Assembly (NCBI GenBank): GCA_024742455.1
Contig: JANSYL010000003.1
Span: 62,001-126,000, forward strand
Length of the DNA: 64,000 bases
From: Paracoccaceae bacterium
Lineage (GTDB): Bacteria; Pseudomonadota; Alphaproteobacteria; Rhodobacterales; Rhodobacteraceae
Direction of reading: 5' to 3'
Position 1 is the stretch's first letter; every line of letters starts with the position of its first letter. The position numbers were made by a program, and so were the translations under genes. This document shows positions 27,530 through 35,569 of this stretch, in pieces. The notes beneath the pieces are model-generated. The model did no database searches and was not told where the DNA came from. It saw only the letters and a list, made by a program, of their open reading frames with translations.

Positions 27530-28921
27530 ATGGCTGAGCCACGCGCTGTTTTCCTGACCGGGTCGCTGTTCCGGCACATCACGGTGATGTCGCTGACCTC
27601 GTCGGTCGGGCTGATGGCGGTGTTCCTGGTCGATTTCATCGACATGATCTTCATCTCGATGCTCGGGAAGGAAGAACTGGCTGCCGCCGTGGGCTATGCC
27701 GGCGCGATCCTGTTTTTCACGACCTCTTTCGGGATTGGCATGGCGATTGCAGGCGGGGCGCTGGTGGCGCGCGCCCTCGGCGAAGGCGATGAGGGTCTGG
27801 CGCGGCGGCGGGCGACCAATACGCTCATTTTCGGGGTGCTCTTCGGGATCGTGTTCAGCGTCGTGGTCTGGGTGAACCTGCCTGTGCTCGTGCGGCTTCT
27901 GGGGGCAAGCGAGGCGACGGCGGACCTGGCCGTGGGGTATTTGCGGATCATCATTCCCACCATGCCGGTTTTGCTTGTCGGCATGGTCGCCGGTGCGATC
28001 CTGCGGGCCCATGGCGCGGCGCGGCGGGCGATGATGGCAACGATCTGGGGCGGGGTGGTCAATGCCGTTCTGGACCCGATCCTGATCTTCGGGCTCGACC
28101 TCGAACTGACCGGGGCGGCGCTGGCCTCGGTCGTGGCGCGGCTGGCGATGGCGGTGGCCGCGATCTGGCCGATCCTGCGCCACCACGGCGGGCTCTGCCG
28201 CCCGAACCTGCCCGATCTGCGGCTGGATTTCCGCCCCGTGCTTGGGCTGGCGCTGCCCGCCATCATGACTCAGCTCGCGACACCCTTGGGGCAAGCCTAT
28301 GTCACCCGCGCGATGGCGGAATACGGCGAGGAGGCTGTCGCCGGCATGGCCATCGTGGCCCGCCTGATCCCGGTCTCCTTCGCGGTGATCTTCGCTCTAT
28401 CGGGCGCCGTCGGCCCGATCATCGGGCAGAATTTCGGCGCGGGAAACCGCGCACGGGTGCGGCGTGCCTACCTCGAGGCGCTGCTGTTCACGGCCATGGT
28501 CGTCGTCGGGATCAGCGCGGCCCTGTTCTTTCTGCGCAGCCCGATCGCGGCGCTGTTCCAGGCCGAGGGGATCACCCGTGACCTGCTCTTCCTGTTCTGC
28601 GGGCCGCTGGCGCTTGCATGGTTTTTCAACGGCATGATCTTCGTGTCGAACGCCACCTTCAACAACCTGGGCCACCCGTTCTATTCCACCCTCGTCAACT
28701 GGGGGCGGCACACGATCGGCACGATCCTTCCGATCCTGATTTTCGCGCATCTCTTCGGCCCGGCGGGCGTTCTTTTGGGCCAGGCGGTCGGCGGCCTTGT
28801 CTTCGGGATGGGATCGGCCTGGCTTGCCATGCGGGTGATCGCCCGATCCGAACGGGCAGCCCCTGTGGAACCGTTCCAGCCCGAGGCGCGCCGCCTGACC
28901 CTGTTGCACCATCGCCGTTAG
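27530..28921 (+). CDS. MATE family efflux transporter
   Basis: 463 residues from ATG 27530, twelve membrane helices in two homologous halves. SLTSSVGLMAVFLVDFIDMIFISMLG is helix 1, IPTMPVLLVGMVAGAILRAHG lies in the first half, and SGAVGPIIGQNFGAGN in the second half is the typical MATE motif. It should export cationic compounds in exchange for Na+ or H+. An upstream in-frame start would add 35 unconserved residues. The stop overlaps the convergent next gene by 4 bases. Confidence 0.93.
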   Translation: MAEPRAVFLTGSLFRHITVMSLTSSVGLMAVFLVDFIDMIFISMLGKEELAAAVGYAGAILFFTTSFGIGMAIAGGALVARALGEGDEGLARRRATNTLIFGVLFGIVFSVVVWVNLPVLVRLLGASEATADLAVGYLRIIIPTMPVLLVGMVAGAILRAHGAARRAMMATIWGGVVNAVLDPILIFGLDLELTGAALASVVARLAMAVAAIWPILRHHGGLCRPNLPDLRLDFRPVLGLALPAIMTQLATPLGQAYVTRAMAEYGEEAVAGMAIVARLIPVSFAVIFALSGAVGPIIGQNFGAGNRARVRRAYLEALLFTAMVVVGISAALFFLRSPIAALFQAEGITRDLLFLFCGPLALAWFFNGMIFVSNATFNNLGHPFYSTLVNWGRHTIGTILPILIFAHLFGPAGVLLGQAVGGLVFGMGSAWLAMRVIARSERAAPVEPFQPEARRLTLLHHRR

Positions 28922-29481
28922 GCCGCAAAGCGCGCCGCCCCGACATTGCGCAACTGCGCATCGACGAAATCCCGCTCGGCGGCATCAAGCACCTGCACCC
29001 TTGGATAGCGGGGCGCGGCCCGGTCATCGAGAATGGGGGTGTCCCATCCAGCGGTGGTGGCAAAGAACCGTTCGGCACCGTGGGTGCCGAATTCGCGGAG
29101 ATATCCCTGCACCACCGTGTCGAGATAGCTGAGAAGGATCGGGTGCGCGCGGGTTCCGTCCTCGGTATGTTCGGGCTTGGTTCGATAGATCTGGACGTCC
29201 AGCGCGCCCGGATGATCGTGGTCCACCCGGCCCACGGGCAGCCGGTCATAGGCCCATTCGCGGGCATCGAGCCCGGCCCAGTCGGCACCCGGCACGGCGG
29301 CGATCAGCCCCTCGATCGACGATCCCGGGGCCTCGACCGCGGTCAGGAATGCCACTTCGCGCAGCCGCGTATGTTTCCATGCCCGTCCCCATCCATGGGC
29401 CACCGCCCTTGTGGCGTGGGGAAACTGGTGGGTGCCCCGGTTCACGAGGCTGCCATAGCCGAAGAAGAACGGATCGCGCAT
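28918..29481 (-). CDS. Gamma-glutamylcyclotransferase-like family protein
   Basis: 187 residues from ATG 29481. FFFGYGSLVNRGTH has the YGSL substrate-binding loop of the GGCT/AIG2 fold, and SSIEGLIAAVP is the following strand. Members release 5-oxoproline from gamma-glutamyl amino acids or glutathione, but many bacterial ones are uncharacterised; the catalytic Glu is not assigned with certainty here. It diverges from the glycine riboswitch transcript. Confidence 0.75.
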   Translation of the reverse strand: MRDPFFFGYGSLVNRGTHQFPHATRAVAHGWGRAWKHTRLREVAFLTAVEAPGSSIEGLIAAVPGADWAGLDAREWAYDRLPVGRVDHDHPGALDVQIYRTKPEHTEDGTRAHPILLSYLDTVVQGYLREFGTHGAERFFATTAGWDTPILDDRAAPRYPRVQVLDAAERDFVDAQLRNVGAARFAA

Positions 29482-29555
29482 GTCGCGTCTGGTGACCCAA
29501 GCGCCGCAAACGCGCAACCCTCTTGATCAGGCGCGGCGGCTTGATAAAGTCGCAA

Positions 29556-29712
29556 CGTCGCTAGGGAGACACGGGGGGTGCCCCCGGGCCGAAGGAGCAA
29601 CCGCCCCGGTAAACTCTCAGGCAAAAGGACCTGGTGACATCAGACACTCTGGAGAGTGGCGCGCAGGCGCCCGCCGAAGGGATAACGATCTCAGGCGAAA
29701 GGACAGAGGGGG
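29556..29712 (+). ncRNA. Tandem glycine riboswitch (gcvT motif)
   Basis: Two consecutive glycine aptamers. The first runs from GCTAGGGAGAC through GGGCCGAAGGAGCAA to AACTCTCAGGCAAAAGGAC. The second runs from ACTCTGGAGAG through CGCCGAAGGGAT to ATCTCAGGCGAAAGGACAG. These are the conserved cores of the gcvT RNA motif. It ends 65 bases before the gcvT start and should turn on the glycine-cleavage operon when glycine is abundant. Confidence 0.95.
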
Positions 29713-29750
29713 CATCTGGAACCGTCCCGCAGGGACGGGCTTGGGATGCC
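29711..29750 (+). promoter_or_regulatory. Hairpin behind the glycine riboswitch (candidate expression platform)
   Basis: CCGTCCC-GCA-GGGACGG (29722-29738) is a perfect 7-bp hairpin enclosed by GGCATC (29711-29716) pairing with GATGCC (29745-29750). No T-run follows. The upstream GGGGG overlaps the end of the second aptamer, so aptamer folding and this structure could compete. The ribosome site (AAGGGG near 29768) lies outside it. Confidence 0.5.
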
Positions 29751-29777
29751 GGGCCGAAACCCGGGATAAGGGGATGC

Positions 29778-30878
29778 ATGGCCGACGACCGCACGCTGCC
29801 GCTTCATGATCTGCACGCCGAACTGGGTGCGAAATTCGTGCCGTTCGCGGGATGGTCGATGCCGGTGCAATACAGCGCAGGCGTGATGGCCGAACATCTC
29901 TGGTGCCGCGAAAAGGCGGGGCTGTTCGATGTCAGCCATATGGGCCAGGTGCTGTTGCCGCCGGATGCCGATACGGCGCTCGAGGGTCTGGTGCCCGCCG
30001 ATATCCTGGGACTCGCCACCGGTCGGCAACGCTACGGTCTGTTCACCAATGCCGCCGGGGGCATCCTCGACGACCTGATGATCGCGCGACGCGACGGCGA
30101 TCTGTTCCTTGTCGTGAACGCCGCGCGAGCCGATCATGATATCGCCCATCTTCGTGCCCGTATCGATGGCGTCACACCGGTCACCGACCGCGCGCTTCTG
30201 GCGCTGCAAGGCCCGATGGCCGAGGCAGCGCTGGCCCCGATCCTGCCGATTGCCGCCGAAATGCGCTTCATGGACGTGCGCGTCGCCGATTGGGCAGGGG
30301 CGGAGATCTGGCTGTCGCGCTCGGGCTATACCGGCGAGGACGGGTTCGAGATTTCAGTGCCCGTGGACAGGGCCGAGGGTTTCGCCCGTGCCCTTCTGCC
30401 CAACGACCGGGTCGCCCCAATAGGCTTGGGCGCGCGGGACTCGCTGCGGCTGGAGGCGGGGCTGCCGCTTTTTGGCCAGGACCTCGGCGAAGACACCACC
30501 CCGGTCGAGGCGGGCCTGATATGGGCTATCGGCACGGCCCGCCGCGCGGGCGGCGACCGCGCGGGCGGCTTTCCCGGCGCGGATGTGATCCTGGAACAGA
30601 TCGCGCGTGGCGCGCCGCGCAAGCGCGTGGGCCTGCTGCCGCAAACCCGTGCGCCGATGCGTGCCGGCGTCGCGATTTTTGAAAGTGAGACCGCGACCGC
30701 ACCGACCGGCACCGTCACGTCCGGCGGGTTCGGCCCCTCGCTGGGCGCGCCCGTGGCGATGGCGCTGGTCGCTGCCGAAACCCCGGAAGATGCGCCCCTT
30801 TTCGGCGATGTGCGCGGCAAACGCCTGCCCGCCCGCATCGCCTCGCTGCCCTTTATCCGCCCCACCTACAAACGCTGA
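29778..30878 (+). CDS. gcvT: Glycine cleavage system aminomethyltransferase (T protein)
   Basis: 366 residues from ATG 29778, with AAGGGG before it. Moves the methylene group from the lipoyl arm of GcvH to tetrahydrofolate, releasing ammonia. Motifs: FVPFAGWSMPVQY, HLWCREKAGLFDVSHMGQ with the catalytic Asp region, and GYTGEDGFEISVP. LGARDSLRLEAGLPLFGQDL is the folate-site stretch. First gene of gcvT-gcvH-gcvP under the glycine riboswitch. Confidence 0.97.
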   Translation: MADDRTLPLHDLHAELGAKFVPFAGWSMPVQYSAGVMAEHLWCREKAGLFDVSHMGQVLLPPDADTALEGLVPADILGLATGRQRYGLFTNAAGGILDDLMIARRDGDLFLVVNAARADHDIAHLRARIDGVTPVTDRALLALQGPMAEAALAPILPIAAEMRFMDVRVADWAGAEIWLSRSGYTGEDGFEISVPVDRAEGFARALLPNDRVAPIGLGARDSLRLEAGLPLFGQDLGEDTTPVEAGLIWAIGTARRAGGDRAGGFPGADVILEQIARGAPRKRVGLLPQTRAPMRAGVAIFESETATAPTGTVTSGGFGPSLGAPVAMALVAAETPEDAPLFGDVRGKRLPARIASLPFIRPTYKR

Positions 30879-30895
30879 GATCAGGACAAGTCCCC

Positions 30896-31258
30896 ATGAA
30901 ATACACCGAAGATCACGAATGGGTGCTGGCCGACGGCGATATCGTCACCGTGGGCATCACCGAACATGCCGCAACGCAACTGGGCGATGTGGTGTTCATC
31001 GAATTGCCCGAGGTCGAGACGATGGTGGCCAAGGGCGACGAGATCGTGGTGATCGAAAGCGTCAAGGCGGCCTCGGATATCGTCGCCCCGCTCGATGGCG
31101 AGATCGTCGAAGTGAACGATGCGCTGGCCGATACGCCCGGCATGGTCAACGAAGACCCGCTGGGCACGGCCTGGTTTTTCAAGATCAAGGTCGAAGACCC
31201 CGGAGCGCTCGACGAGTACATGACCGAAGACGAATACAAGGACCATATCGGGGAGTAG
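30896..31258 (+). CDS. gcvH: Glycine cleavage system H protein
   Basis: 120-residue lipoyl carrier that shuttles the aminomethyl group between P, T and L proteins. The lipoylation site is Lys57 in VVIESVKAASDIVAP. YTEDHEWV at the start and EDPLGTAWFFKI near the end are family marks. It lies 17 bases after gcvT. Confidence 0.97.
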   Translation: MKYTEDHEWVLADGDIVTVGITEHAATQLGDVVFIELPEVETMVAKGDEIVVIESVKAASDIVAPLDGEIVEVNDALADTPGMVNEDPLGTAWFFKIKVEDPGALDEYMTEDEYKDHIGE

Positions 31259-31261
31259 CGC

Positions 31262-31285
31262 GCGAATTTTCGTAAGAAAATTCGC
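31262..31285. repeat. Perfect 10-bp palindrome with GTAA loop between gcvH and gcvP
   Basis: Arms GCGAATTTTC (31262-31271) and GAAAATTCGC (31276-31285) with a GTAA tetraloop. It is AT-rich against the local background and sits inside the operon, 30 bases before the gcvP start. It has the look of a dispersed intergenic palindrome and could also act as an mRNA stability or attenuation hairpin. Confidence 0.6.
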
Positions 31286-31314
31286 CTCTCGCCCCGATAG
31301 ACCCGGAGACATAC

Positions 31315-34152
31315 ATGCCCTGGACGCCCACCGATTACGACCCGACCGATTTCGCCAACCGCCGCCATATCGGACCCTCGCCCGCCGAGATGGACGAGAT
31401 GCTGCGCGTCGTCGGCGCGGACACGCTGGATGCCTTGATCGACGAAACGGTTCCGGCCTCGATCCGGCAAACGGATGTGCTGGATTGGGCACCGATGTCG
31501 GAGGCTGAGCTTCTGGCCCATATGCGCGAGATCGCGGCCAAGAACAAACCCATGGTCTCGATGATCGGTCAGGGATACTATAACACCCACACGCCCCCCG
31601 CGATCCAGCGCAACGTGCTGGAAAACCCGGCCTGGTACACCGCCTACACCCCCTATCAGCCGGAAATCGCACAGGGCCGGCTTGAGGCGCTTCTGAACTT
31701 CCAGACGATGGTGGCCGACCTGACCGGGCTGGAGGTGGCGAACGCGTCCTTGCTGGACGAGGCGACGGCCTGTGCCGAGGCGATGGTCATGGCACAGCGG
31801 GTTGCGAAATCGAAGGCGACGGCCTTCTTCGTCGATGAAAACTGCCACCCCCAGAACATCGCGGTGATGCAGACCCGCGCTGACCCGCTCGGGATCGAGG
31901 TGATCGTGGGCGACCCTGCGACGCTCGAGGCGACGAAGGTGTTCGGCGCGATCTTCCAGACGCCCGGCACGTTCGGCGGACTGTCCGACCCCACCGACCT
32001 GATCGCCGCGCTCCATGCCGAAAATGCCATCAGCATCGTCTGCACGGACCTGTTGGCGCTGACGCTGATCCGGGAACCGGGCGCGATGGGCGCCGATATC
32101 GCCGTGGGTTCCGCCCAACGCTTTGGCGTGCCGCTCGGCTATGGCGGTCCGCACGCGGCCTTCATCGCCTGTCGTGACGCCTACAAGCGGTCGCTGCCCG
32201 GGCGGCTGGTCGGCGTGTCGGTCGATGCTCATGGCCACCCGGCCTATCGCCTGTCGCTGCAGACCCGCGAACAGCATATCCGGCGCGAAAAGGCCACTTC
32301 GAATGTCTGCACCGCGCAGGCGCTGCTGGCCGTCATGGCCAGTTTCTACGCCGTCTTCCACGGGCCGAAGGGGCTCAAGGCCATCGCGCAGGATGTGCAT
32401 CTGAAAACCGTCCGGCTCGCCGCCTCGCTCCGCGCCGGTGGCTTCGTGCCCGAGGCGTCGGCCTTCTTCGACACGATCACTGTGCCGGTCGGTACCAACC
32501 AGTCCCGTATCATGGCCGCCGCCGTGGCGCGCGGCATCAACCTGCGGGATGTGGGCAATGACCGGATCGGCATCTCCGTCGACGAAACCACGACCGAGGC
32601 GCATCTGGAGGCGGTCTGCCGCGCCTTCGGCGTGTTGCTGACCACGCCGCTCAGCCTGCCCGCGATCCCCGAGGCGTTGCTCAGGACCTCCGATTACCTG
32701 ACCCACCCGATCTTCCACATGAACCGGGCGGAGTCGGAAATGATGCGCTACATGCGCCGGCTCAGCGACCGCGACCTCGCGCTCGACCGTGCGATGATCC
32801 CGCTTGGCTCCTGCACGATGAAGCTGAACGCTGCGGTCGAGATGATGCCGGTGACCTGGCCCGAATTCGGCGGGCTGCACCCCTTCGCTCCTGCCGACCA
32901 GGCCGAAGGCTACGCCGAAATGCTGGAGGACCTGACCGCCGCGCTCTGCCGGATCACCGGCTATGACGCGATGTCGATGCAGCCCAATTCCGGCGCGCAG
33001 GGCGAATATGCGGGTCTGCTGACCATCGCGGCCTATCACCGCGCGAATGGCGATGACGGCCGCGACATCTGCCTGATCCCGCTCAGTGCCCATGGCACCA
33101 ACCCGGCTTCGGCCCAGATGGCGGGGATGAAGGTGGTGGTCGTGAAGGCGGCCGAGAACGGCGATATCGACGTCAATGATTTCCGCGCCAAGGCGGAAGC
33201 CGCGGGCGACAGGCTCGCCGCCTGCATGATCACCTATCCCTCCACCCATGGCGTGTTCGAGGAAACCGTGCGCGAGGTCTGCGAGATCACGCACCGGCGC
33301 GGTGGCCAGGTCTATCTCGACGGCGCCAATCTCAACGCCATGGTGGGCCTGTCGAAACCCGGTGATATCGGCGCCGATGTCAGCCATTTGAACCTGCACA
33401 AGACCTTCTGCATCCCCCATGGCGGCGGCGGCCCGGGCATGGGCCCGATCGGGGTCAAGGCGCATCTGGCGCCCTACCTGCCCGGCCATCCCGAAACCGG
33501 GGGGCTGGAGGGGCCGGTCTCGGGCGCGCCCTTCGGCTCGGCATCGATCCTGCCGATCAGCTATGCCTATGTGCGGCTCATGGGGGGGGCTGGCCTGACC
33601 CAGGCCACCAAGATCGCGATCCTGAACGCCAATTACATCGCCGAACGGCTGAAAGACGCCTACCCGGTCCTTTACCGCGGGCGGCAGGGACGCATCGCGC
33701 ATGAATGCATTCTCGACACCCGCCCCTTCGCCGAGGCGGGCGTGACCGTGGATGACATCGCCAAGCGGCTGATGGACAACGGGTTTCATGCGCCGACCAT
33801 GTCATGGCCGGTGGCCGGAACGCTGATGGTCGAACCCACCGAGTCCGAGACCAAGGCCGAGCTTGACCGGTTCTGCGACGCCATGCTGGCGATCCGCTCC
33901 GAGATCCGCGAGGTCGAGGATGGACGGATGCCGGTCGATCACAGCCCCCTGCGCCACGCCCCCCACACGATGGAGGACCTGATCCGCCCCTGGGACCGCG
34001 CCTATACCCGCGAACAGGGCTGTTTCCCGCCCGGGGCCTTCCGCGTCGACAAGTACTGGCCGCCGGTCAACCGCGTCGACAACGCCCATGGCGACCGGCA
34101 TCTGGTCTGCACCTGCCCGCCGCTCGACACCTACCAGGAGGCTGCCGAATAG
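31315..34152 (+). CDS. gcvP: Glycine dehydrogenase (decarboxylating), P protein
   Basis: 945-residue single-chain PLP enzyme that decarboxylates glycine and loads the aminomethyl group on Gcv[15 protein letters not shown] opens the N-terminal half; the PLP lysine is in [20 protein letters not shown] in the C-terminal half. [16 protein letters not shown] and [15 protein letters not shown] are characteristic. Last gene of the operon; the L protein (lpd) is elsewhere, probably shared with the gene at 54-55.4 kb. Confidence 0.97.
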   Translation: MPWTPTDYDPTDFANRRHIGPSPAEMDEMLRVVGADTLDALIDETVPASIRQTDVLDWAPMSEAELLAHMREIAAKNKPMVSMIGQGYYNTHTPPAIQRNVLENPAWYTAYTPYQPEIAQGRLEALLNFQTMVADLTGLEVANASLLDEATACAEAMVMAQRVAKSKATAFFVDENCHPQNIAVMQTRADPLGIEVIVGDPATLEATKVFGAIFQTPGTFGGLSDPTDLIAALHAENAISIVCTDLLALTLIREPGAMGADIAVGSAQRFGVPLGYGGPHAAFIACRDAYKRSLPGRLVGVSVDAHGHPAYRLSLQTREQHIRREKATSNVCTAQALLAVMASFYAVFHGPKGLKAIAQDVHLKTVRLAASLRAGGFVPEASAFFDTITVPVGTNQSRIMAAAVARGINLRDVGNDRIGISVDETTTEAHLEAVCRAFGVLLTTPLSLPAIPEALLRTSDYLTHPIFHMNRAESEMMRYMRRLSDRDLALDRAMIPLGSCTMKLNAAVEMMPVTWPEFGGLHPFAPADQAEGYAEMLEDLTAALCRITGYDAMSMQPNSGAQGEYAGLLTIAAYHRANGDDGRDICLIPLSAHGTNPASAQMAGMKVVVVKAAENGDIDVNDFRAKAEAAGDRLAACMITYPSTHGVFEETVREVCEITHRRGGQVYLDGANLNAMVGLSKPGDIGADVSHLNLHKTFCIPHGGGGPGMGPIGVKAHLAPYLPGHPETGGLEGPVSGAPFGSASILPISYAYVRLMGGAGLTQATKIAILNANYIAERLKDAYPVLYRGRQGRIAHECILDTRPFAEAGVTVDDIAKRLMDNGFHAPTMSWPVAGTLMVEPTESETKAELDRFCDAMLAIRSEIREVEDGRMPVDHSPLRHAPHTMEDLIRPWDRAYTREQGCFPPGAFRVDKYWPPVNRVDNAHGDRHLVCTCPPLDTYQEAAE

Positions 34153-34211
34153 TCGCACTGGACGCGCCCGCACCCCCGGCTAGCTGCCGGGACACAGGAC
34201 AAAGGAGCGGG

Positions 34212-34358
34212 ATGAAGACAAGCAAGAAACCACAGGCGGCCCAGGCGAAACCGGGCGAGATGCGGCGTTTCATGAGATTTGGGAAATGGGCCCGGATCTT
34301 CTGCCTTTGGATGGCGATGGCAATCCCGGTATTGCTCATCATCGACCTGCGATTCTGA
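34212..34358 (+). CDS. Small single-pass membrane protein (48 aa)
   Basis: ATG 34212 has GGAG at 34204-34207. The peptide has a basic, polar N-terminus (MKTSKKPQAAQAKPGEMRR) and one hydrophobic helix (IFCLWMAMAIPVLLIIDL) at about residues 29-46. It follows gcvP by 59 bases on the same strand and could be read from the same transcript. I do not recognise a family. The coding case rests on a good ribosome site, a clean frame and sensible topology. Confidence 0.55.
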   Translation: MKTSKKPQAAQAKPGEMRRFMRFGKWARIFCLWMAMAIPVLLIIDLRF

Positions 34359-34364
34359 GCGGGT

Positions 34365-34390
34365 GCGCGCGCCCGCATCCGGGCGCGCGC
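34365..34390. terminator. Strong bidirectional hairpin between the small membrane protein and cspA
   Basis: GCGCGCGCCCG (34365-34375) and CGGGCGCGCGC (34380-34390) form an 11-bp perfect stem with a CATC loop, between two convergent genes. There is no T tract, so termination would be Rho-assisted or the stem only protects 3' ends. Confidence 0.5.
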
Positions 34391-34398
34391 CGACTGGC

Positions 34399-34605
34399 TC
34401 AGGCCAGTGCGATGTCTTCGGCGCTTTCGCGGCCGTCACGGCCGGCTTTCAGCTCGAACGTCACCTTCTGGTTGTCGTCGAGGCTGGTCAGACCCGAGCG
34501 TTCCAGGGCCGAGATGTGAACGAACACATCCTTGCCGCCATTGTCGGGCGCGATGAAGCCGTAGCCTTTGGTGGTGTTGAACCATTTCACGGTGCCATTG
34601 GCCAT
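34399..34605 (-). CDS. cspA: Cold-shock domain protein (CspA family)
   Basis: 68 residues from ATG 34605 with GGAG upstream. The RNA-binding motifs are KGYGFIAP (RNP1) and VFVHIS (RNP2) in a single OB-fold. Such proteins melt RNA structures at low temperature or in general growth. It is monocistronic and preceded by a long untranslated stretch, as is common for cspA genes. Confidence 0.95.
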   Translation of the reverse strand: MANGTVKWFNTTKGYGFIAPDNGGKDVFVHISALERSGLTSLDDNQKVTFELKAGRDGRESAEDIALA

Positions 34606-34919
34606 CGTGATGTCTCCTTCATTGGGTCCGCCCGCGGGATGCGGCGGCGTGGCGTCAGTCAGGTAGCAAGATCGAGACTGAGGCCGAGTAACGGAGACAG
34701 TTGGTCGAGATGCGGTAACGGTCGCGGGGCGCACATGCACCGTTTTCGGCGGAAATGCAAGGATAATCGTGGACCCGACCCGGGGTGATCAGGGTTGAAC
34801 ATCCGGGGTAAGTATATGTTTTGGAATTGAAAAGCGGGTTTTCTGGGGTTTGGTAAGGGCTTGCAGCGCGCGATCCCTGTTCAAGGGTTTGTTAACCGTG
34901 ACCTGTGCACGATCGGTTC
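34606..34919. promoter_or_regulatory. 314-base divergent gap between cspA and the RAYT gene
   Basis: Includes the cspA leader and upstream region. An AT-rich patch near 34808-34845 contains TATACT on the minus strand (34811-34816), a -10-like hexamer about 205 bases from the cspA start, which would fit a long cold-shock leader; no convincing -35 pairs with it. On the plus strand I see no clear promoter for the transposase-like gene. Confidence 0.3.
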
Positions 34920-35486
34920 ATGCCGAGATATCGCCGCCCGATGGCCCGTGGTCGCCCCGTTTTCTTCACTGTCTGCCTCGCGGATCGCGGCGCAACAAGC
35001 CTTATCGACCACCTGGATATCCTGCGAGCCTCCGTGGCGCTGACGCTGCGAGACCGTCCGTTCGAAATCCTGGCCTGGGTGGTTCTGCCCGATCATGTAC
35101 ACGCTGTGTGGCGTCTGCCTGACGATGACCCGAACTACTCGCAACGATGGGGCCGCATAAAGTCGCGCTTCAGCCGCGATGCTCGTAGGGCGGGACTTGT
35201 CCCGCCTGACCCTGTTGGCGTGGCAAATGGCGGGGTGAACCCCGCCCTACGGAGGAAGGGGGAACTTGGCATTTGGCAGCCCCGGTTTTGGGAACATCAC
35301 TGTCGCACCGACCGCGATCTGCAGGCGCATATCGCGTATTGCCTGATGAACCCGGTAAAACACGGGTTGGTCGCCCGGCCGACGGATTGGATGGCGTCGT
35401 CGATCCACCGGGATATCCGCTTGGGCCGCCTCCCGGCGGATTGGAGCGGCGACCATATCAAGGGCAATTTCGGCGAAGCCGCGTAG
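34920..35486 (+). CDS. REP-associated tyrosine transposase (RAYT), Y1 HUH family
   Basis: 188 residues from ATG 34920. The HUH motif is LPDHVHAVW (His59, His61), the catalytic tyrosine is most likely Tyr140 in HIAYCLMNPVKHGLV, and GIWQPRFWEH is the usual conserved block. RAYTs are domesticated IS200/IS605-like single-strand nucleases thought to move REP palindromes. Residues about 89-111 are encoded by a REP-like doublet (35185-35252) that has expanded the loop before GELGIWQ without breaking the frame. The stop codon lies inside the next palindromic doublet. Confidence 0.88.
   Translation: MPRYRRPMARGRPVFFTVCLADRGATSLIDHLDILRASVALTLRDRPFEILAWVVLPDHVHAVWRLPDDDPNYSQRWGRIKSRFSRDARRAGLVPPDPVGVANGGVNPALRRKGELGIWQPRFWEHHCRTDRDLQAHIAYCLMNPVKHGLVARPTDWMASSIHRDIRLGRLPADWSGDHIKGNFGEAA
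35185..35252. repeat. REP-like doublet inside the RAYT gene
   Basis: Outer arms CGTAGGGCGGG (35185-35195) and CCCGCCCTACG (35242-35252) are exact reverse complements. Each half is itself a hairpin: GGCGGGAC-TT-GTCCCGCC (35190-35207) and GGCGGGGT-GA-ACCCCGCC (35230-35247). This two-palindrome, head-to-head layout is that of a REP doublet (BIME). Confidence 0.8.
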
Positions 35487-35541
35487 ACCGGGCCTTGGCC
35501 CGGGATCGCCTGACAAAGGTTCCCGGGCCCAGGCCCGGTCT
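35485..35541. repeat. REP-like doublet overlapping the RAYT stop codon
   Basis: A 21-base arm starting AGACCGGGCC at 35485 is matched at 20 of 21 positions by the reverse complement of 35521-35541, with a 15-base spacer. Each arm is itself palindromic (CCGGGCC-TT-GGCCCGG and CCGGGCC-CA-GGCCCGG). The RAYT stop TAG (35484-35486) falls in the first arm. The structure also separates the convergent RAYT and ettA genes and may stop transcription from both sides. Confidence 0.75.
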
Positions 35542-35569
35542 GCGGGCGCTAGCCCGACAAAATGTGACC

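Noticed and set aside
30913-33789. A 958-codon open frame on the minus strand opposite gcvP
   Set aside because: Composition is that of a mirror of high-GC codons (His, Arg, Gln, Gly rich), there is no family resemblance, and the plus-strand gcvP is beyond doubt.
34175-34191. CCCGGC-TAGCT-GCCGGG hairpin after gcvP as a terminator
   Set aside because: Stem is only 6 bp, with no T-run, and the ribosome site of the small gene follows closely.
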